Positions 16,921-24,909 are shown, counted from the stretch's first letter. The stretch: 64,000 nt of DNA from Marinomonas sp. UCMA 3892 (GCF_012726345.1 NZ_PTXN01000006.1:62001-126000); one strand, 5' to 3'. Made by a program: numbers and translations. The notes: generated by a model from the sequence alone, not told the origin.

Positions 16921-17739
16921 CTATAGCGTTTTTGCTTCTCTTGTTTTTTTTATATGGTCTACATGTAAGTTAATTAGTTGTCCTGAGATAGTTGCGTTGT
17001 TTGGTATATTCGGTAAATTATCGATTTGATACCAGTTAGCCTCTTCTATTTCGCCAGGTGCCGGTGTAATTTCACCACTGGCATAATCAGCAAAAAAACC
17101 TGTCATTAATTGATGTGGAAAAGACCATGGCTGGCTACTTACGTAGCGAATGTTGGTGACTTCTATGCCGACTTCTTCTCTAACTTCTCTTGCTACCGCT
17201 TGTTCTAATGTCTCGCCCGCTTCGACAAAACCTGCGATATTACTAAATCTGTCTTTGGGCGCCTGTGGGCCTCGAGCAAGTAGTACTTGATCGTCCTTAC
17301 GGATCGATACAATGATACAGGGAGAGATTCGAGGGTAATGGCGCAGATTGCACGACGGACAGATCTTTGTGTGTTCGGTGGCGTGTTTTTCTCTCATGGC
17401 GCTGCCGCAGCGGCCACAAAATTGATGGTCACGATCCCATGTAGATAGCTGATGTGCTCGACTTAACAAAATATAACTGTGTTGATCTTGTAGGAAGAGT
17501 AACTCTCTTAGACCAATTTCAGTAAAGCCTTTGGGAATAGATTCAAAACGACACACGAAAATATCTTGGCCATGCCATTGGCCACAATACACAGCACTCA
17601 TTTTAGAGTTAGGCTGGAAGTGCGTAAAAGGTGTAAGAAATTGATTTTCGGATTCTATTAATACTTGGTTTCTATGTAACAAGATGTAGAGCGCATCTTG
17701 ATGGGGACGTGGGTGTGTTTGAATGCCTATTTCTAACAT
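16921..17739 (-). CDS. nudC: NudC, NAD(H) pyrophosphatase / RNA deNADding enzyme
   Basis: The 272-residue protein has a four-Cys zinc ribbon (CGRCGS...CPSC, about residues 108-128), a Nudix box (GFVEAGETLEQAVAREVREEVG) and the NudC-specific SQPW-FP segment (SQPWSFPHQLMTGF). NudC splits NADH into NMNH and AMP and removes NAD caps from RNA. Domain order and length are as in E. coli. It follows kbl-tdh on the same strand, with a hairpin between. Confidence 0.94.
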   Translation of the reverse strand: MLEIGIQTHPRPHQDALYILLHRNQVLIESENQFLTPFTHFQPNSKMSAVYCGQWHGQDIFVCRFESIPKGFTEIGLRELLFLQDQHSYILLSRAHQLSTWDRDHQFCGRCGSAMREKHATEHTKICPSCNLRHYPRISPCIIVSIRKDDQVLLARGPQAPKDRFSNIAGFVEAGETLEQAVAREVREEVGIEVTNIRYVSSQPWSFPHQLMTGFFADYASGEITPAPGEIEEANWYQIDNLPNIPNNATISGQLINLHVDHIKKTREAKTL

Positions 17740-17752
17740 GTGATTGCTCGGT

Positions 17753-17798
17753 TTGCGTCTAAAGGAATTACGCTAACGCGATCATCTTCTAGACGCAA
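17753..17798 (-). terminator. Stem-loop between tdh and nudC
   Basis: Perfect 9-bp arms (17753-17761 and 17790-17798) enclose a smaller CGC-GTTA-GCG hairpin. It lies 14 bases after the tdh stop codon on the minus strand. There is no T tract. Confidence 0.4.
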
Positions 17799-17812
17799 TA
17801 ACCTAAGAGGAT

Positions 17813-18838
17813 TTAATTCCAATCCAAAATGACTTTTCCTGATAGACCTGAGCCCATGGTGTCAAAGCCTTGCTGAAATTCATCGACTTTAAAGCGATGG
17901 GTAATGATTGGGCTAATGTCCAAGCCAGACTGCAGCATAGCAACCATCTTGTACCAAGTTTCATACATTTCTCGACCATAAATACCTTTGATAATCAGGC
18001 CTTTAAAGATAACTTGGTTCCAATCTATGAGTGTGTCTTTGCCTGGAATACCTAACATGGCAATTTTTCCGCCATGATTCATGCATTCCAGCATCGAACG
18101 GAAGGCCATGTCATTGCCAGACATTTCTAAACCGACGTCGAAGCCTTCGTGCATATCTATTTCGGTCATGACGTCTTTCAATGACTCACGGCTAACGTTG
18201 ACTGTACGGGTTGCGCCCATCTTTTTCGCTAAATCTAGACGGAAGTCGTTCACATCCGTAATCACGACATTACGAGCGCCCACGTGTTTAGCAATAGCTG
18301 CTGCCATAGCACCAATCGGTCCTGCTCCTGTGATTAAAACGTCTTCACCGATCAAATCAAACGATAGGGCGGTATGGGTCGCGTTACCAAATGGATCGAA
18401 TATCGCGGCCATGTCGTCACTGATATTATTGGGAATCTTAAATGCGTTACTTGCAGGAATAACCAAATACTCGGCAAAAGCACCGGTGCGGTTTACACCA
18501 ACGCCGAGGGTTTTTCGGCATAGGTGACGACGACCCGCACGACAGTTACGGCAATGGCCGCAAGTAATGTGGCCTTCACCAGAAACGCGATCACCAATCT
18601 TAAAGCCTGATACTTCTGGGCCTACTTCTGTGATCACTCCAACAAACTCATGACCAACAGTCATCGGTACTGGAATGGTGTTTTGCGCCCAATCGTCCCA
18701 CTGATAAATGTGCATGTCTGTGCCGCAGATGGCGGTTTTACTTATTTTGATAACGACATCATTGTGACCACAATCTGGATGTGGGACATCGGTCATCCAA
18801 ATGCCTTTTTCGGCGTGAAGTTTCGCAAGCGTTTTCAT
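17813..18838 (-). CDS. tdh: L-threonine 3-dehydrogenase
   Basis: The 341-residue zinc alcohol-dehydrogenase-family enzyme shows the catalytic zinc Cys ([10 protein letters not shown], about residue 38), the structural four-Cys lobe ([15 protein letters not shown]) and a Rossmann GAGPIGAM motif. It oxidises L-threonine to 2-amino-3-ketobutyrate with NAD+. Its ATG overlaps the kbl stop by one base (TAATG), so the two are translationally coupled and together turn threonine into glycine and acetyl-CoA. Confidence 0.97.
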   Translation of the reverse strand: MKTLAKLHAEKGIWMTDVPHPDCGHNDVVIKISKTAICGTDMHIYQWDDWAQNTIPVPMTVGHEFVGVITEVGPEVSGFKIGDRVSGEGHITCGHCRNCRAGRRHLCRKTLGVGVNRTGAFAEYLVIPASNAFKIPNNISDDMAAIFDPFGNATHTALSFDLIGEDVLITGAGPIGAMAAAIAKHVGARNVVITDVNDFRLDLAKKMGATRTVNVSRESLKDVMTEIDMHEGFDVGLEMSGNDMAFRSMLECMNHGGKIAMLGIPGKDTLIDWNQVIFKGLIIKGIYGREMYETWYKMVAMLQSGLDISPIITHRFKVDEFQQGFDTMGSGLSGKVILDWN

Positions 18839-20058
18839 TATTTGTTTCCTTCCATCCTTCCTTTAATGATACCCATCTCACGGCCTACCTTTGCAAAGGC
18901 GGCTATGGCGAGATCAAGTTGTTCCGTTGTTAGTGACGCTGACATCTGAGTACGGATTCTGGCTTTTCCCATTGGTACGACTGGGTAGGCAAATCCTGTT
19001 ACAAAGATCCCTTCCTTATATAGCGCATTTGCCATCTCTTGTGCGAGCTTTGCGTCGCCTAAAATAACAGGAATAATAGGGTGATCCCCAGGTACAAGGT
19101 TGAAGCCTAAAACGTTCATTTGGGCGCGGAAGTATTGACTGTTTGCTTTGAGTTGTTTGCGGGCTGAATCGCCTTTTTTAAGAGACTCGATAATTTGTAA
19201 GCTGGTGGCGGTGATTACTGGGGCAAGTGAGTTAGAAAAAAGATAAGGTCTAGAGCGCTGGCGTAACCAATCTACAATGCTTTTAGAGGCGCTAGTGTAG
19301 CCGCCAGACGCGCCACCAAGGGCTTTACCTAATGTGCCAGTGATAATGTCGATGCGACCTAGTACATTGCAATATTCGTGACTACCACGGCCGTTTTCGC
19401 CTAAAAAGCCTACTGCATGGGAATCATCTACCATGACTAAGGCGTCGTACTTGTCTGCAAGGTCGCAGATAGATTTAAGGTCGGCGATGATGCCGTCCAT
19501 AGAGAAGACACCATCGGTCACAATAAGCTTGGTTTTCGCACCGTCCTCATCCGCTTGTTTTAGATTAGCTTCTAGTTCTTTCATGTCATTGTTGGCGTAG
19601 CGATAGCGCTTTGCCTTACATAAGCGAATGCCGTCAATGATACTGGCGTGATTGAGTGCGTCGCTGATGACAGCATCTTCTTGGCTTAATAAGGTTTCAA
19701 ATAATCCTCCATTCGCATCAAAGCAAGAAGAATATAAAATAGTATCTTCCATTTGTAGGAAATCACTCAGGCTTTTCTCTAGTTGAGTATGAATGCTTTG
19801 TGTGCCGCAAATAAAGCGTACTGAAGCCATGCCGTAACCGTATTCATCCAGCGCTTGATGAGCCGCTTTGGTGACTTGGCTATCGTTTGCTAGCCCAAGG
19901 TAGTTGTTTGCACAAAGGTTTATTAAAGGCGTTTTGTCGGCGGTGGTGATTTGACTCGCTTGTGGCGTGATAAGTGGACGCTCTACTTTATAAAGGCCTT
20001 CTTGCTTAAGTGTTTGGAGTTGGTTTTCTAGGTTTTGGTAAAAAGCAGATTTACTCAC
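18838..20058 (-). CDS. kbl: 2-amino-3-ketobutyrate coenzyme A ligase
   Basis: The product (406 residues) is a PLP enzyme of the alpha-oxoamine synthase family, with the PLP lysine in [14 protein letters not shown] and [15 protein letters not shown]. It closely matches E. coli Kbl along its length. The start chosen is the GTG at 20058, behind AGAGGA at suitable distance, because the first residues then align with Kbl (SKSAFYQNL); an upstream ATG at 20085 would add nine unmatched residues. It splits 2-amino-3-ketobutyrate with CoA to glycine and acetyl-CoA. Confidence 0.96.
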   Translation of the reverse strand: MSKSAFYQNLENQLQTLKQEGLYKVERPLITPQASQITTADKTPLINLCANNYLGLANDSQVTKAAHQALDEYGYGMASVRFICGTQSIHTQLEKSLSDFLQMEDTILYSSCFDANGGLFETLLSQEDAVISDALNHASIIDGIRLCKAKRYRYANNDMKELEANLKQADEDGAKTKLIVTDGVFSMDGIIADLKSICDLADKYDALVMVDDSHAVGFLGENGRGSHEYCNVLGRIDIITGTLGKALGGASGGYTSASKSIVDWLRQRSRPYLFSNSLAPVITATSLQIIESLKKGDSARKQLKANSQYFRAQMNVLGFNLVPGDHPIIPVILGDAKLAQEMANALYKEGIFVTGFAYPVVPMGKARIRTQMSASLTTEQLDLAIAAFAKVGREMGIIKGRMEGNK

Positions 20059-20255
20059 GTTCTTTCCTCTTGTGGAGATTAGCATTCCTTTTTTATGAAC
20101 TCCTTATACCTATTGAGTGTAGGAGGGCGGTACAAATATGAGTAGATGCAGTGACATAGTAAAATGGGCATAACAGTTTTGCTTTTTGATCAGGCTGGTC
20201 TTGCTGCTCGTTCGTCCGTAGAATGTGGGCAAATATTAATCAAAGAGGAAATGGC

Positions 20256-21320
20256 ATGTTGTCAAAGGTTCATTACAGCATTTTACTGGGGGCGTTGAGC
20301 GCAACTATGGTGGCTCAAGCTCAGGATTATTTACCTGTTCTGCAATACCATCATGTAAGTGCTAGTTCACCTAAATCGACTTCTGTTACCCCTGAACAGT
20401 TTACCGAGCAAATGGATTACTTAAAAAACGCAGGCTTTCAGGTTGTGGATTTGCGTTCAGCATTGGACGATCTAAAAGCCAACAAAGCATTACCTGAAAA
20501 AGCAGTCGCTATTTCTTTTGATGATGCTTACCGCAGTATTTACCAGGCAGGCTTTCCAATTCTTAAAGAAAGAAATTTTCCTTTTACGGTGTTTATTAAT
20601 ACAGAACCTGTTGAGCGTAAAAGTCGTAGCTTCTTAACCTGGGAGCAGATGAAAGAAATGGAGCAGTCTGGCGGTGTGTTTGCCAATCACACTATTAGTC
20701 ATCCTTATATGTTGCGCAAAGAAAAAGGTGAGTCTGATGGAGCCTGGTTATCTCGTATGGCAAAAGAAGTGGATACAGTTGAAGGTCTACTAGAGAAAAA
20801 CCTTGGTCATTCACCAAAAATGTTGGCGTATCCTTATGGTGAGTCTAACACCCAGATTCGAGACATGATGAAAGAGCGCGGCATAATGGCCTTTGGTCAG
20901 CAGTCTGGCGTGGTAAGTGCTGATTCCGATTTTGAAAACCTGCCGCGCTTTCCAGCTTCCGGTGCTTATGCCAAGTTATCTACGTTAAAAACGAAGCTAA
21001 ATGCCAAACCAATGCCTTTGTTGTCCGAAAAGACGGGTGGTGACTATGCAACGGATCAGCCTGTTTCGATTAGCTTGACCTTCAAAGAAGGTAAGTATCG
21101 ATTTAAAGATCTAACTTGTTATGTTGCAGGACAAGGTAAAGCGAAGTTGGATTGGGTTTCTGATAACGAAGTAACAGCGACGGCAGAGAAACCATTCAGT
21201 GTTGGCCGTGGCCGTATTAACTGCACTATGCCTGATAATTCAGGCAAGCATTATTACTGGTATTCTAACGTTTGGATCCGTTCTTCCCCTGATCAGGGCT
21301 ATGTGAGTGAAAAAAGTTAA
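20256..21320 (+). CDS. Secreted polysaccharide deacetylase (NodB/PgaB-like)
   Basis: The ATG at 20256, with AGAGGA upstream, gives a signal peptide (cleavage near VAQAQ); an upstream ATG at 20223 lacks this. The 354-residue product has a NodB homology domain (about 25-240): the Asp pair in SFDDAY, the metal His pair in NHTISHPYM, and a YPYGE motif. Such enzymes remove N-acetyl groups from poly-GlcNAc or related glycans. A C-terminal beta-type domain of about 100 residues, with two cysteines, is not recognised. No glycan synthesis gene is nearby, so the substrate is open. Confidence 0.8.
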   Translation: MLSKVHYSILLGALSATMVAQAQDYLPVLQYHHVSASSPKSTSVTPEQFTEQMDYLKNAGFQVVDLRSALDDLKANKALPEKAVAISFDDAYRSIYQAGFPILKERNFPFTVFINTEPVERKSRSFLTWEQMKEMEQSGGVFANHTISHPYMLRKEKGESDGAWLSRMAKEVDTVEGLLEKNLGHSPKMLAYPYGESNTQIRDMMKERGIMAFGQQSGVVSADSDFENLPRFPASGAYAKLSTLKTKLNAKPMPLLSEKTGGDYATDQPVSISLTFKEGKYRFKDLTCYVAGQGKAKLDWVSDNEVTATAEKPFSVGRGRINCTMPDNSGKHYYWYSNVWIRSSPDQGYVSEKS

Positions 21321-21338
21321 ATTTTTTTCAAAAAGAGG

Positions 21339-21366
21339 TTGCACTGAAATTTCAAATCAGTATTAT
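21339..21366 (+). promoter_or_regulatory. Sigma-70 promoter of the tRNA cluster
   Basis: TTGCAC (21339-21344), a 16-bp spacer and TATTAT (21361-21366) lie 17 bases before tRNA-Ser, with a G/C-rich discriminator (ACCTCGCTCGC) as in stringently controlled stable-RNA promoters. Confidence 0.75.
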
Positions 21367-21382
21367 ACACCTCGCTCGCAAC

Positions 21383-21473
21383 GGAGGGGTGGCAGAGCGG
21401 TTTAATGCACCAGTCTTGAAAACTGGCGTAGGTTAATAGCCTACCGAGAGTTCGAATCTCTCCTCCTCCGCCA
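21383..21473 (+). tRNA. tRNA-Ser(UGA)
   Basis: A 91-nt class II tRNA with a long variable arm, anticodon TGA in the loop CTTGAAA, a paired acceptor stem (GGAGGGG with CTCCTCC) and encoded CCA. First gene of the cluster. Confidence 0.97.
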
Positions 21474-21514
21474 TCTTATAAAGATGGTTGTTGTAAGTAA
21501 GATAAAATATTAGT

Positions 21515-21590
21515 TCCTCGATAGCTCAGTTGGTAGAGCAAATGACTGTTAATCATTGGGTCACTGGTTCGAGTCCAGTTCGAGGAGCCA
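21515..21590 (+). tRNA. tRNA-Asn(GUU), copy 1
   Basis: A 76-nt tRNA with anticodon GTT, acceptor TCCTCGA paired with TCGAGGA, and encoded CCA. Identical to the copy at 22004-22079. Confidence 0.97.
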
Positions 21591-21591
21591 T

Positions 21592-21668
21592 CGGAGTATA
21601 GCGCAGTCTGGTAGCGCGCCTGCTTTGGGAGCAGGATGTCGGGGGTTCGAATCCCTCTACTCCGACCA
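21592..21668 (+). tRNA. tRNA-Pro(UGG), copy 1
   Basis: A 77-nt tRNA with anticodon TGG, acceptor CGGAGTA paired with TACTCCG, and encoded CCA. It begins one base after tRNA-Asn. The T stem differs from copy 2 by a compensated base pair. Confidence 0.97.
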
Positions 21669-21695
21669 TTATATTTTATCGTCATCATTAGTAAT

Positions 21696-21772
21696 GGTGG
21701 GCGTAGCTCAGTTGGCAGAGCTCCGGATTGTGATTCCGGCGGTCGTGGGTTCAAGCCCCATCGTCCACCCCA
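21696..21772 (+). tRNA. tRNA-His(GUG)
   Basis: Anticodon GTG. The extra 5' G typical of tRNA-His is encoded at 21696 and faces C73. Encoded CCA. Confidence 0.96.
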
Positions 21773-21785
21773 TTACTTGATAGTT

Positions 21786-21861
21786 GGGTCGTTAGCTCAG
21801 TTGGTAGAGCAGTTGACTTTTAATCAATTGGTCACTGGTTCGAATCCAGTACGACCCACCA
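21786..21861 (+). tRNA. tRNA-Lys(UUU), copy 1
   Basis: A 76-nt tRNA with anticodon TTT, acceptor GGGTCGT paired with ACGACCC, and encoded CCA. Its 3' part is the source of the chimeric tRNA that follows. Confidence 0.97.
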
Positions 21862-21894
21862 ACTATCTCTATACAGAATTCAAGTCTGATTAAT

Positions 21895-21970
21895 TCCTCG
21901 ATAGCTCAGTTGGTAGAGCAGTTGACTTTTAATCAATTGGTCACTGGTTCGAATCCAGTACGACCCACCA
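21895..21970 (+). pseudogene. Chimeric tRNA: 5' quarter of tRNA-Asn joined to 3' part of tRNA-Lys(UUU)
   Basis: Bases 1-7 (TCCTCGA) come from tRNA-Asn; the part after the shared 19-base D-arm segment (21902-21920) is identical to tRNA-Lys, including anticodon TTT. The acceptor stem cannot form: the first three pairs and the seventh are mismatched. D, anticodon and T arms are intact. It is therefore very probably not chargeable. It arose by a tandem duplication of 109 bp (21793-21901 repeated as 21902-22010). Confidence 0.9.
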
Positions 21971-22003
21971 ACTATCTCTATACAGAATTCAAGTCTGATT
22001 AAT

Positions 22004-22079
22004 TCCTCGATAGCTCAGTTGGTAGAGCAAATGACTGTTAATCATTGGGTCACTGGTTCGAGTCCAGTTCGAGGAGCCA
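22004..22079 (+). tRNA. tRNA-Asn(GUU), copy 2
   Basis: Identical to copy 1; complete cloverleaf with CCA. The 33-base spacer upstream is identical to the spacer before the chimera. Confidence 0.97.
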
Positions 22080-22080
22080 T

Positions 22081-22157
22081 CGGAGTATAGCGCAGTCTGG
22101 TAGCGCGCCTGCTTTGGGAGCAGGATGTCGGGAGTTCGAATCTCTCTACTCCGACCA
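22081..22157 (+). tRNA. tRNA-Pro(UGG), copy 2
   Basis: Same as copy 1 except for a G-C to A-T exchange on both sides of the T stem, which keeps pairing and indicates selection on both copies. Confidence 0.97.
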
Positions 22158-22185
22158 TTAATTCAAGTCTAAAAAAATTATGAGC

Positions 22186-22261
22186 GGGTCGTTAGCTCAG
22201 TTGGTAGAGCAGTTGACTTTTAATCAATTGGTCACTGGTTCGAATCCAGTACGACCCACCA
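22186..22261 (+). tRNA. tRNA-Lys(UUU), copy 2
   Basis: Identical to copy 1, complete with CCA. Last gene of the plus-strand cluster; no strong terminator hairpin is visible after it. Confidence 0.97.
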
Positions 22262-22331
22262 TTCTTCTCATAATCCTATTTATCTAAAAAATTCCTTACT
22301 ATTCTTGATTTTTCTTTAGATTTCTTCAAAA

Positions 22332-22510
22332 TCGTCTATCGTCTATCGTCTATCGTCTATCGTCTATCGTCTATCGTCTATCGTCTATCGTCTATCGTCT
22401 ATCGTCTATCGTCTATCGTCTATCGTCTATCGTCTATCGTCTATCGTCTATCGTCTATCGTCTATCGTCTATCGTCTATCGTCTATCGTCTATCGTCTAT
22501 CGTCTATCGT
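22332..22510. repeat. Perfect heptanucleotide tandem repeat, about 25.6 copies of TCGTCTA
   Basis: The 179-bp run has no interruption or mismatch. The plus strand has no stop codon in any frame (a 7-codon cycle) but also no start codon, and every minus-strand frame has stops. It is therefore a non-coding satellite, likely variable in copy number between strains. Confidence 0.97.
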
Positions 22511-22860
22511 TGTGTATTGCGGTTTGCTCTAAGTGTGCGCTGTGGGCTTTCTGAGAGCGTTTAGTTGTGTCGCTTGCTGTCCTGAATTGGTTTGGTTATG
22601 GGTGTCATGCTTGCTTTTGTGGTGTGGGATGAGGATTGTGTTGATGGGCTCTTGAGTCTATGTTGCTATGTGTGTCTTGTGGTGCGGTGATTTTGGTTTT
22701 GATGGCAGTTTTTGAGTGGTTCTTCGGTCTGTCTGGTGAGGTGTGGATTTTTCTTGTGGATAAGTCTGTGATTAAGGTGTTGTTTTGTTGATAAATATAG
22801 GTGGGTATTAAAATTTTTTGTGGATTGTTTTGTTGATCTAGGTGGTAAGATATTGAATCT
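22511..22860. other. Gene-free G/T-rich stretch with one consensus DnaA box
   Basis: About 350 bp of the plus strand are strongly enriched in G and T, with no plausible gene on either strand. TGTGGATAA at 22755-22763 is the complement of the DnaA box TTATCCACA. With only one box and no AT-rich unwinding region or dnaA nearby, this is not an origin. It could titrate DnaA, or be chance. Confidence 0.5.
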
Positions 22861-22877
22861 TAATTAGAAACTGCTAA

Positions 22878-22961
<84 letters not shown>

Positions 22962-22967
22962 ACAGCA

Positions 22968-23005
22968 GCGCGACGTATAATATACATCGCGCTTTACTAT
23001 GTAAA
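22968..23005 (-). promoter_or_regulatory. tRNA-Tyr promoter overlapped by a 25-bp near-perfect palindrome
   Basis: On the minus strand, TTTACA (23005-23000), a 17-bp spacer and TATTAT (22982-22977) lie 15 bases before the tRNA. A palindrome with 12-bp arms, one mismatch and a 1-bp centre (22968-22992) covers the -10 box. Confidence 0.7.
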
Positions 23006-23012
23006 TAGTTTT

Positions 23013-23966
23013 TTAGGATTTATTTAATAGTTTTGCTAATTTCGCTTTCATGCGCTCTTCAGGAGATAGATTGTCATAAATATCTTCTTGTTTAGGTGCA
23101 CTTTGAGGAGCTGCTTTAGGCTTTGAGTGTGCTTTGTTTTTCGCTTGAGCTTTCGGCTTGTTGCGAGCAGGTTGGGCAGGCCTTTCTTTTACAGGTCTGC
23201 TTGTTGTCGCTGTCTTAGCTTTTGTTGGAATCATGGAGTCAGGTAGTGCTGGCTCATTATTGACTGCAACACCTTCCAGGTCGATTCGTGGTTGGCCAGA
23301 CAATAAGCATTTCTTATATCTATCAGAGCGAGTGTAAGCTGCTAGGGCGCGTTTTTGCTTGCTGGCATTAAAGTCATCATCCAGCACCATATCTTTGTCT
23401 ATACCGACTTTTAGAGGTTTAGGTTGATTCCAGTCAAACGCTTTGGGGTAACGGTCTTCAAGCATTTTGATTAGGCGGCGATTATTTTTTTGATTCTTTT
23501 GACGCTTTTTTTGTTCAGGCGTCAGAGTCGCTGCCTCTGTGGTGCTGTCACTTGCTTCTTGTACGCTAATGTCGGTATCGACTAGTTTGTCGTCTTCTTG
23601 CAAGCCGTTAAGCTCAGGTTGTTGTGTGGTCATGTAATCAATCTGTTCTGTTGTCGTGGTTGTGGTGCTGCTATCAGCATGCTCGTGCAATAAATCAAAG
23701 TTAAGTTGATATTCAACTTCGCTTATTTTTATTGCTTGCTCCGGGGCTGATGTATCACTTAAAAGATCAAGAGAGTCTTCAATATAGAGCTGCAATTGAT
23801 CTTCAGTTGAACGATCTGCCATGTGTTGCAATAAGTCCATTGAGGCGCTGTACTCAATGGAGGGGTCGTTCTTTTCTTTTAATTTTTGTATTTCCTCGTG
23901 CGCATTTTCTAACTGCTTAGCTAGCCAGTTAATTCTTGCTTCGAGTTTAGCGATAAGTTGTTCCAT
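23013..23966 (-). CDS. ProQ/FinO-domain RNA-binding protein with N-terminal coiled coil
   Basis: The 317-residue protein has a coiled coil (about 1-35), an acidic, Thr/Gln-rich linker (about 36-145) with two similar MDLL/FDLL-H-AD-ST segments, a ProQ/FinO domain (about 150-240: DRYPKAFDWN, PLKVGI, ALAAYTRSDRY, PRIDLEG) and a Lys/Pro/Ala-rich basic tail. E. coli ProQ (232 residues) binds structured sRNAs and mRNA 3' ends; here the N-terminal half is extra. It is the last gene of a minus-strand string and starts 13 bases after the stop of a small membrane-peptide gene. The RNA-binding role is inferred from the domain. Confidence 0.85.
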   Translation of the reverse strand: MEQLIAKLEARINWLAKQLENAHEEIQKLKEKNDPSIEYSASMDLLQHMADRSTEDQLQLYIEDSLDLLSDTSAPEQAIKISEVEYQLNFDLLHEHADSSTTTTTTEQIDYMTTQQPELNGLQEDDKLVDTDISVQEASDSTTEAATLTPEQKKRQKNQKNNRRLIKMLEDRYPKAFDWNQPKPLKVGIDKDMVLDDDFNASKQKRALAAYTRSDRYKKCLLSGQPRIDLEGVAVNNEPALPDSMIPTKAKTATTSRPVKERPAQPARNKPKAQAKNKAHSKPKAAPQSAPKQEDIYDNLSPEERMKAKLAKLLNKS

Positions 23967-23979
23967 AAAGACACAAGGC

Positions 23980-24147
23980 TCAATATTTTATTGGAGTCAG
24001 CGGAATACTTGGTGTATTGCTTGTGCCAATCATTTCTTTTCGCTGATTCTCGCTTGGTAGGGTAATGGGTATGTTGCTACCTTTTTGCCACCAAACGTAA
24101 GTCATTATTATTAAAAAACTAGCCATGAAAACAGGTAATAATTTCAT
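23980..24147 (-). CDS. Small membrane protein, 55 residues, unknown
   Basis: The frame starts at an ATG 5 bases after the stop of the upstream outer-membrane-type gene and ends 13 bases before the ProQ-like gene. GAGTAAG before the ATG can act as a ribosome binding site. The product has one N-terminal hydrophobic segment (LLPVFMASFLIIMTYVWW) and a polar, Pro/Thr-rich tail of about 32 residues, so a single-pass membrane or tail-exposed peptide is likely. I do not recognise a family. Tight spacing on both sides supports that it is translated. Confidence 0.6.
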   Translation of the reverse strand: MKLLPVFMASFLIIMTYVWWQKGSNIPITLPSENQRKEMIGTSNTPSIPLTPIKY

Positions 24148-24152
24148 CTTAC

Positions 24153-24626
24153 TCAGAAAGTAAGTCCTGCACCAACCATGACATGCTTGTCGTAGGTATC
24201 ACCACTGCTGTTTAGTATTTTTACAAATATATCTAGTCGTGATACGTCGGATATCCCTATGCGAAAGCCAGCTTCTGGGTAGTAGACGGTATCGTCAAGG
24301 AATGAAACGCCACCACCGATAAACGACCACATTGGAATGCCTGGTAAAATTTGAAGCGCTGGTGTTGAGCTATAATAACGTGACCCTAAAGAGATAGCGT
24401 TCTCGAAAGTCTCTCCAATAACAAATGATAATCCGCCATAAAAAGAAATGTTCTCTGGCAGAGTATACTCCATTGATGCATCTATAATGGAGGTGACATT
24501 TGTTTCTCCTTCAGGAGTTGTTGGTCTCACGGCTGTTGATGAAAAATTTACCAAACTCGCAATCTGACCTTCAGCTGATGCGTTTGCACTCACTAGAACT
24601 AAAGCTGCAAGTAGAAGTGATTTCAT
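24153..24626 (-). CDS. Small outer-membrane beta-barrel-type protein, unknown function
   Basis: The 157-residue product has a signal peptide (cleavage near ANASAEG) followed by alternating polar/hydrophobic strands and a terminal Phe (GAGLTF), which is the usual pattern of a small outer-membrane barrel. Its ATG overlaps the stop of the ZapB-like gene (ATGA), so the two are translationally coupled. I cannot assign a family or function. Confidence 0.7.
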   Translation of the reverse strand: MKSLLLAALVLVSANASAEGQIASLVNFSSTAVRPTTPEGETNVTSIIDASMEYTLPENISFYGGLSFVIGETFENAISLGSRYYSSTPALQILPGIPMWSFIGGGVSFLDDTVYYPEAGFRIGISDVSRLDIFVKILNSSGDTYDKHVMVGAGLTF

Positions 24627-24853
24627 TGTTTATCGTCCATTTGATTTAAGCGGTTTAGCATTTGGGAAAGTGATGACTCCCAATTTGATTGCTGCTCTTT
24701 TGTTTGATCTAGTGTGCTTTGGATTTCACTTTTTTCTTCGCTAAGCTCGTAGTTTTGCATTTCTAATTCAGAAATGCGTTTACGCAGTGAGCCAATTTCT
24801 TCTACTGCTTCGTTGATGCGTTGTTCTAGGTGGTGTAGTAATTCGTTATTCAT
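24623..24853 (-). CDS. zapB: ZapB-like cell-division coiled-coil protein
   Basis: The 76-residue protein is almost entirely coiled coil, with charged heptads and the C-terminal pattern KEQQSNWESSLSQMLNRL, which parallels the ZapB end (KEQQNGWQERLQALLGRM). ZapB is a Z-ring-associated factor that works with ZapA and MatP. AGGAC lies 8 bases before the ATG. The 56-bp gap after flgT holds a short hairpin with a T-rich tail, so this gene may also have its own transcript. Alternative: another short coiled-coil protein of similar shape. Confidence 0.7.
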   Translation of the reverse strand: MNNELLHHLEQRINEAVEEIGSLRKRISELEMQNYELSEEKSEIQSTLDQTKEQQSNWESSLSQMLNRLNQMDDKQ

Positions 24854-24909
24854 TGTATCTGTCCTAAAAATAAAAATCGCCGTTTGTGTTTGGGCGTAGT
24901 TGTATGAAA

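Noticed and set aside
18081-18527. 148-codon open frame on the plus strand
   Set aside because: Antisense shadow of tdh, whose zinc and NAD motifs are intact on the other strand.
21476-21893. Three overlapping open frames of 74-92 codons in the tRNA cluster
   Set aside because: They are translations of tRNA genes and spacers; the tRNAs account for the sequence fully.
22332-22510. Possible CRISPR array
   Set aside because: The run is a pure 7-bp tandem repeat without spacers, and no cas gene is present.
22511-22860. Replication origin
   Set aside because: Only one DnaA box, no dnaA/rpmH/gidA neighbours and no clustered boxes or A/T-rich unwinding region.
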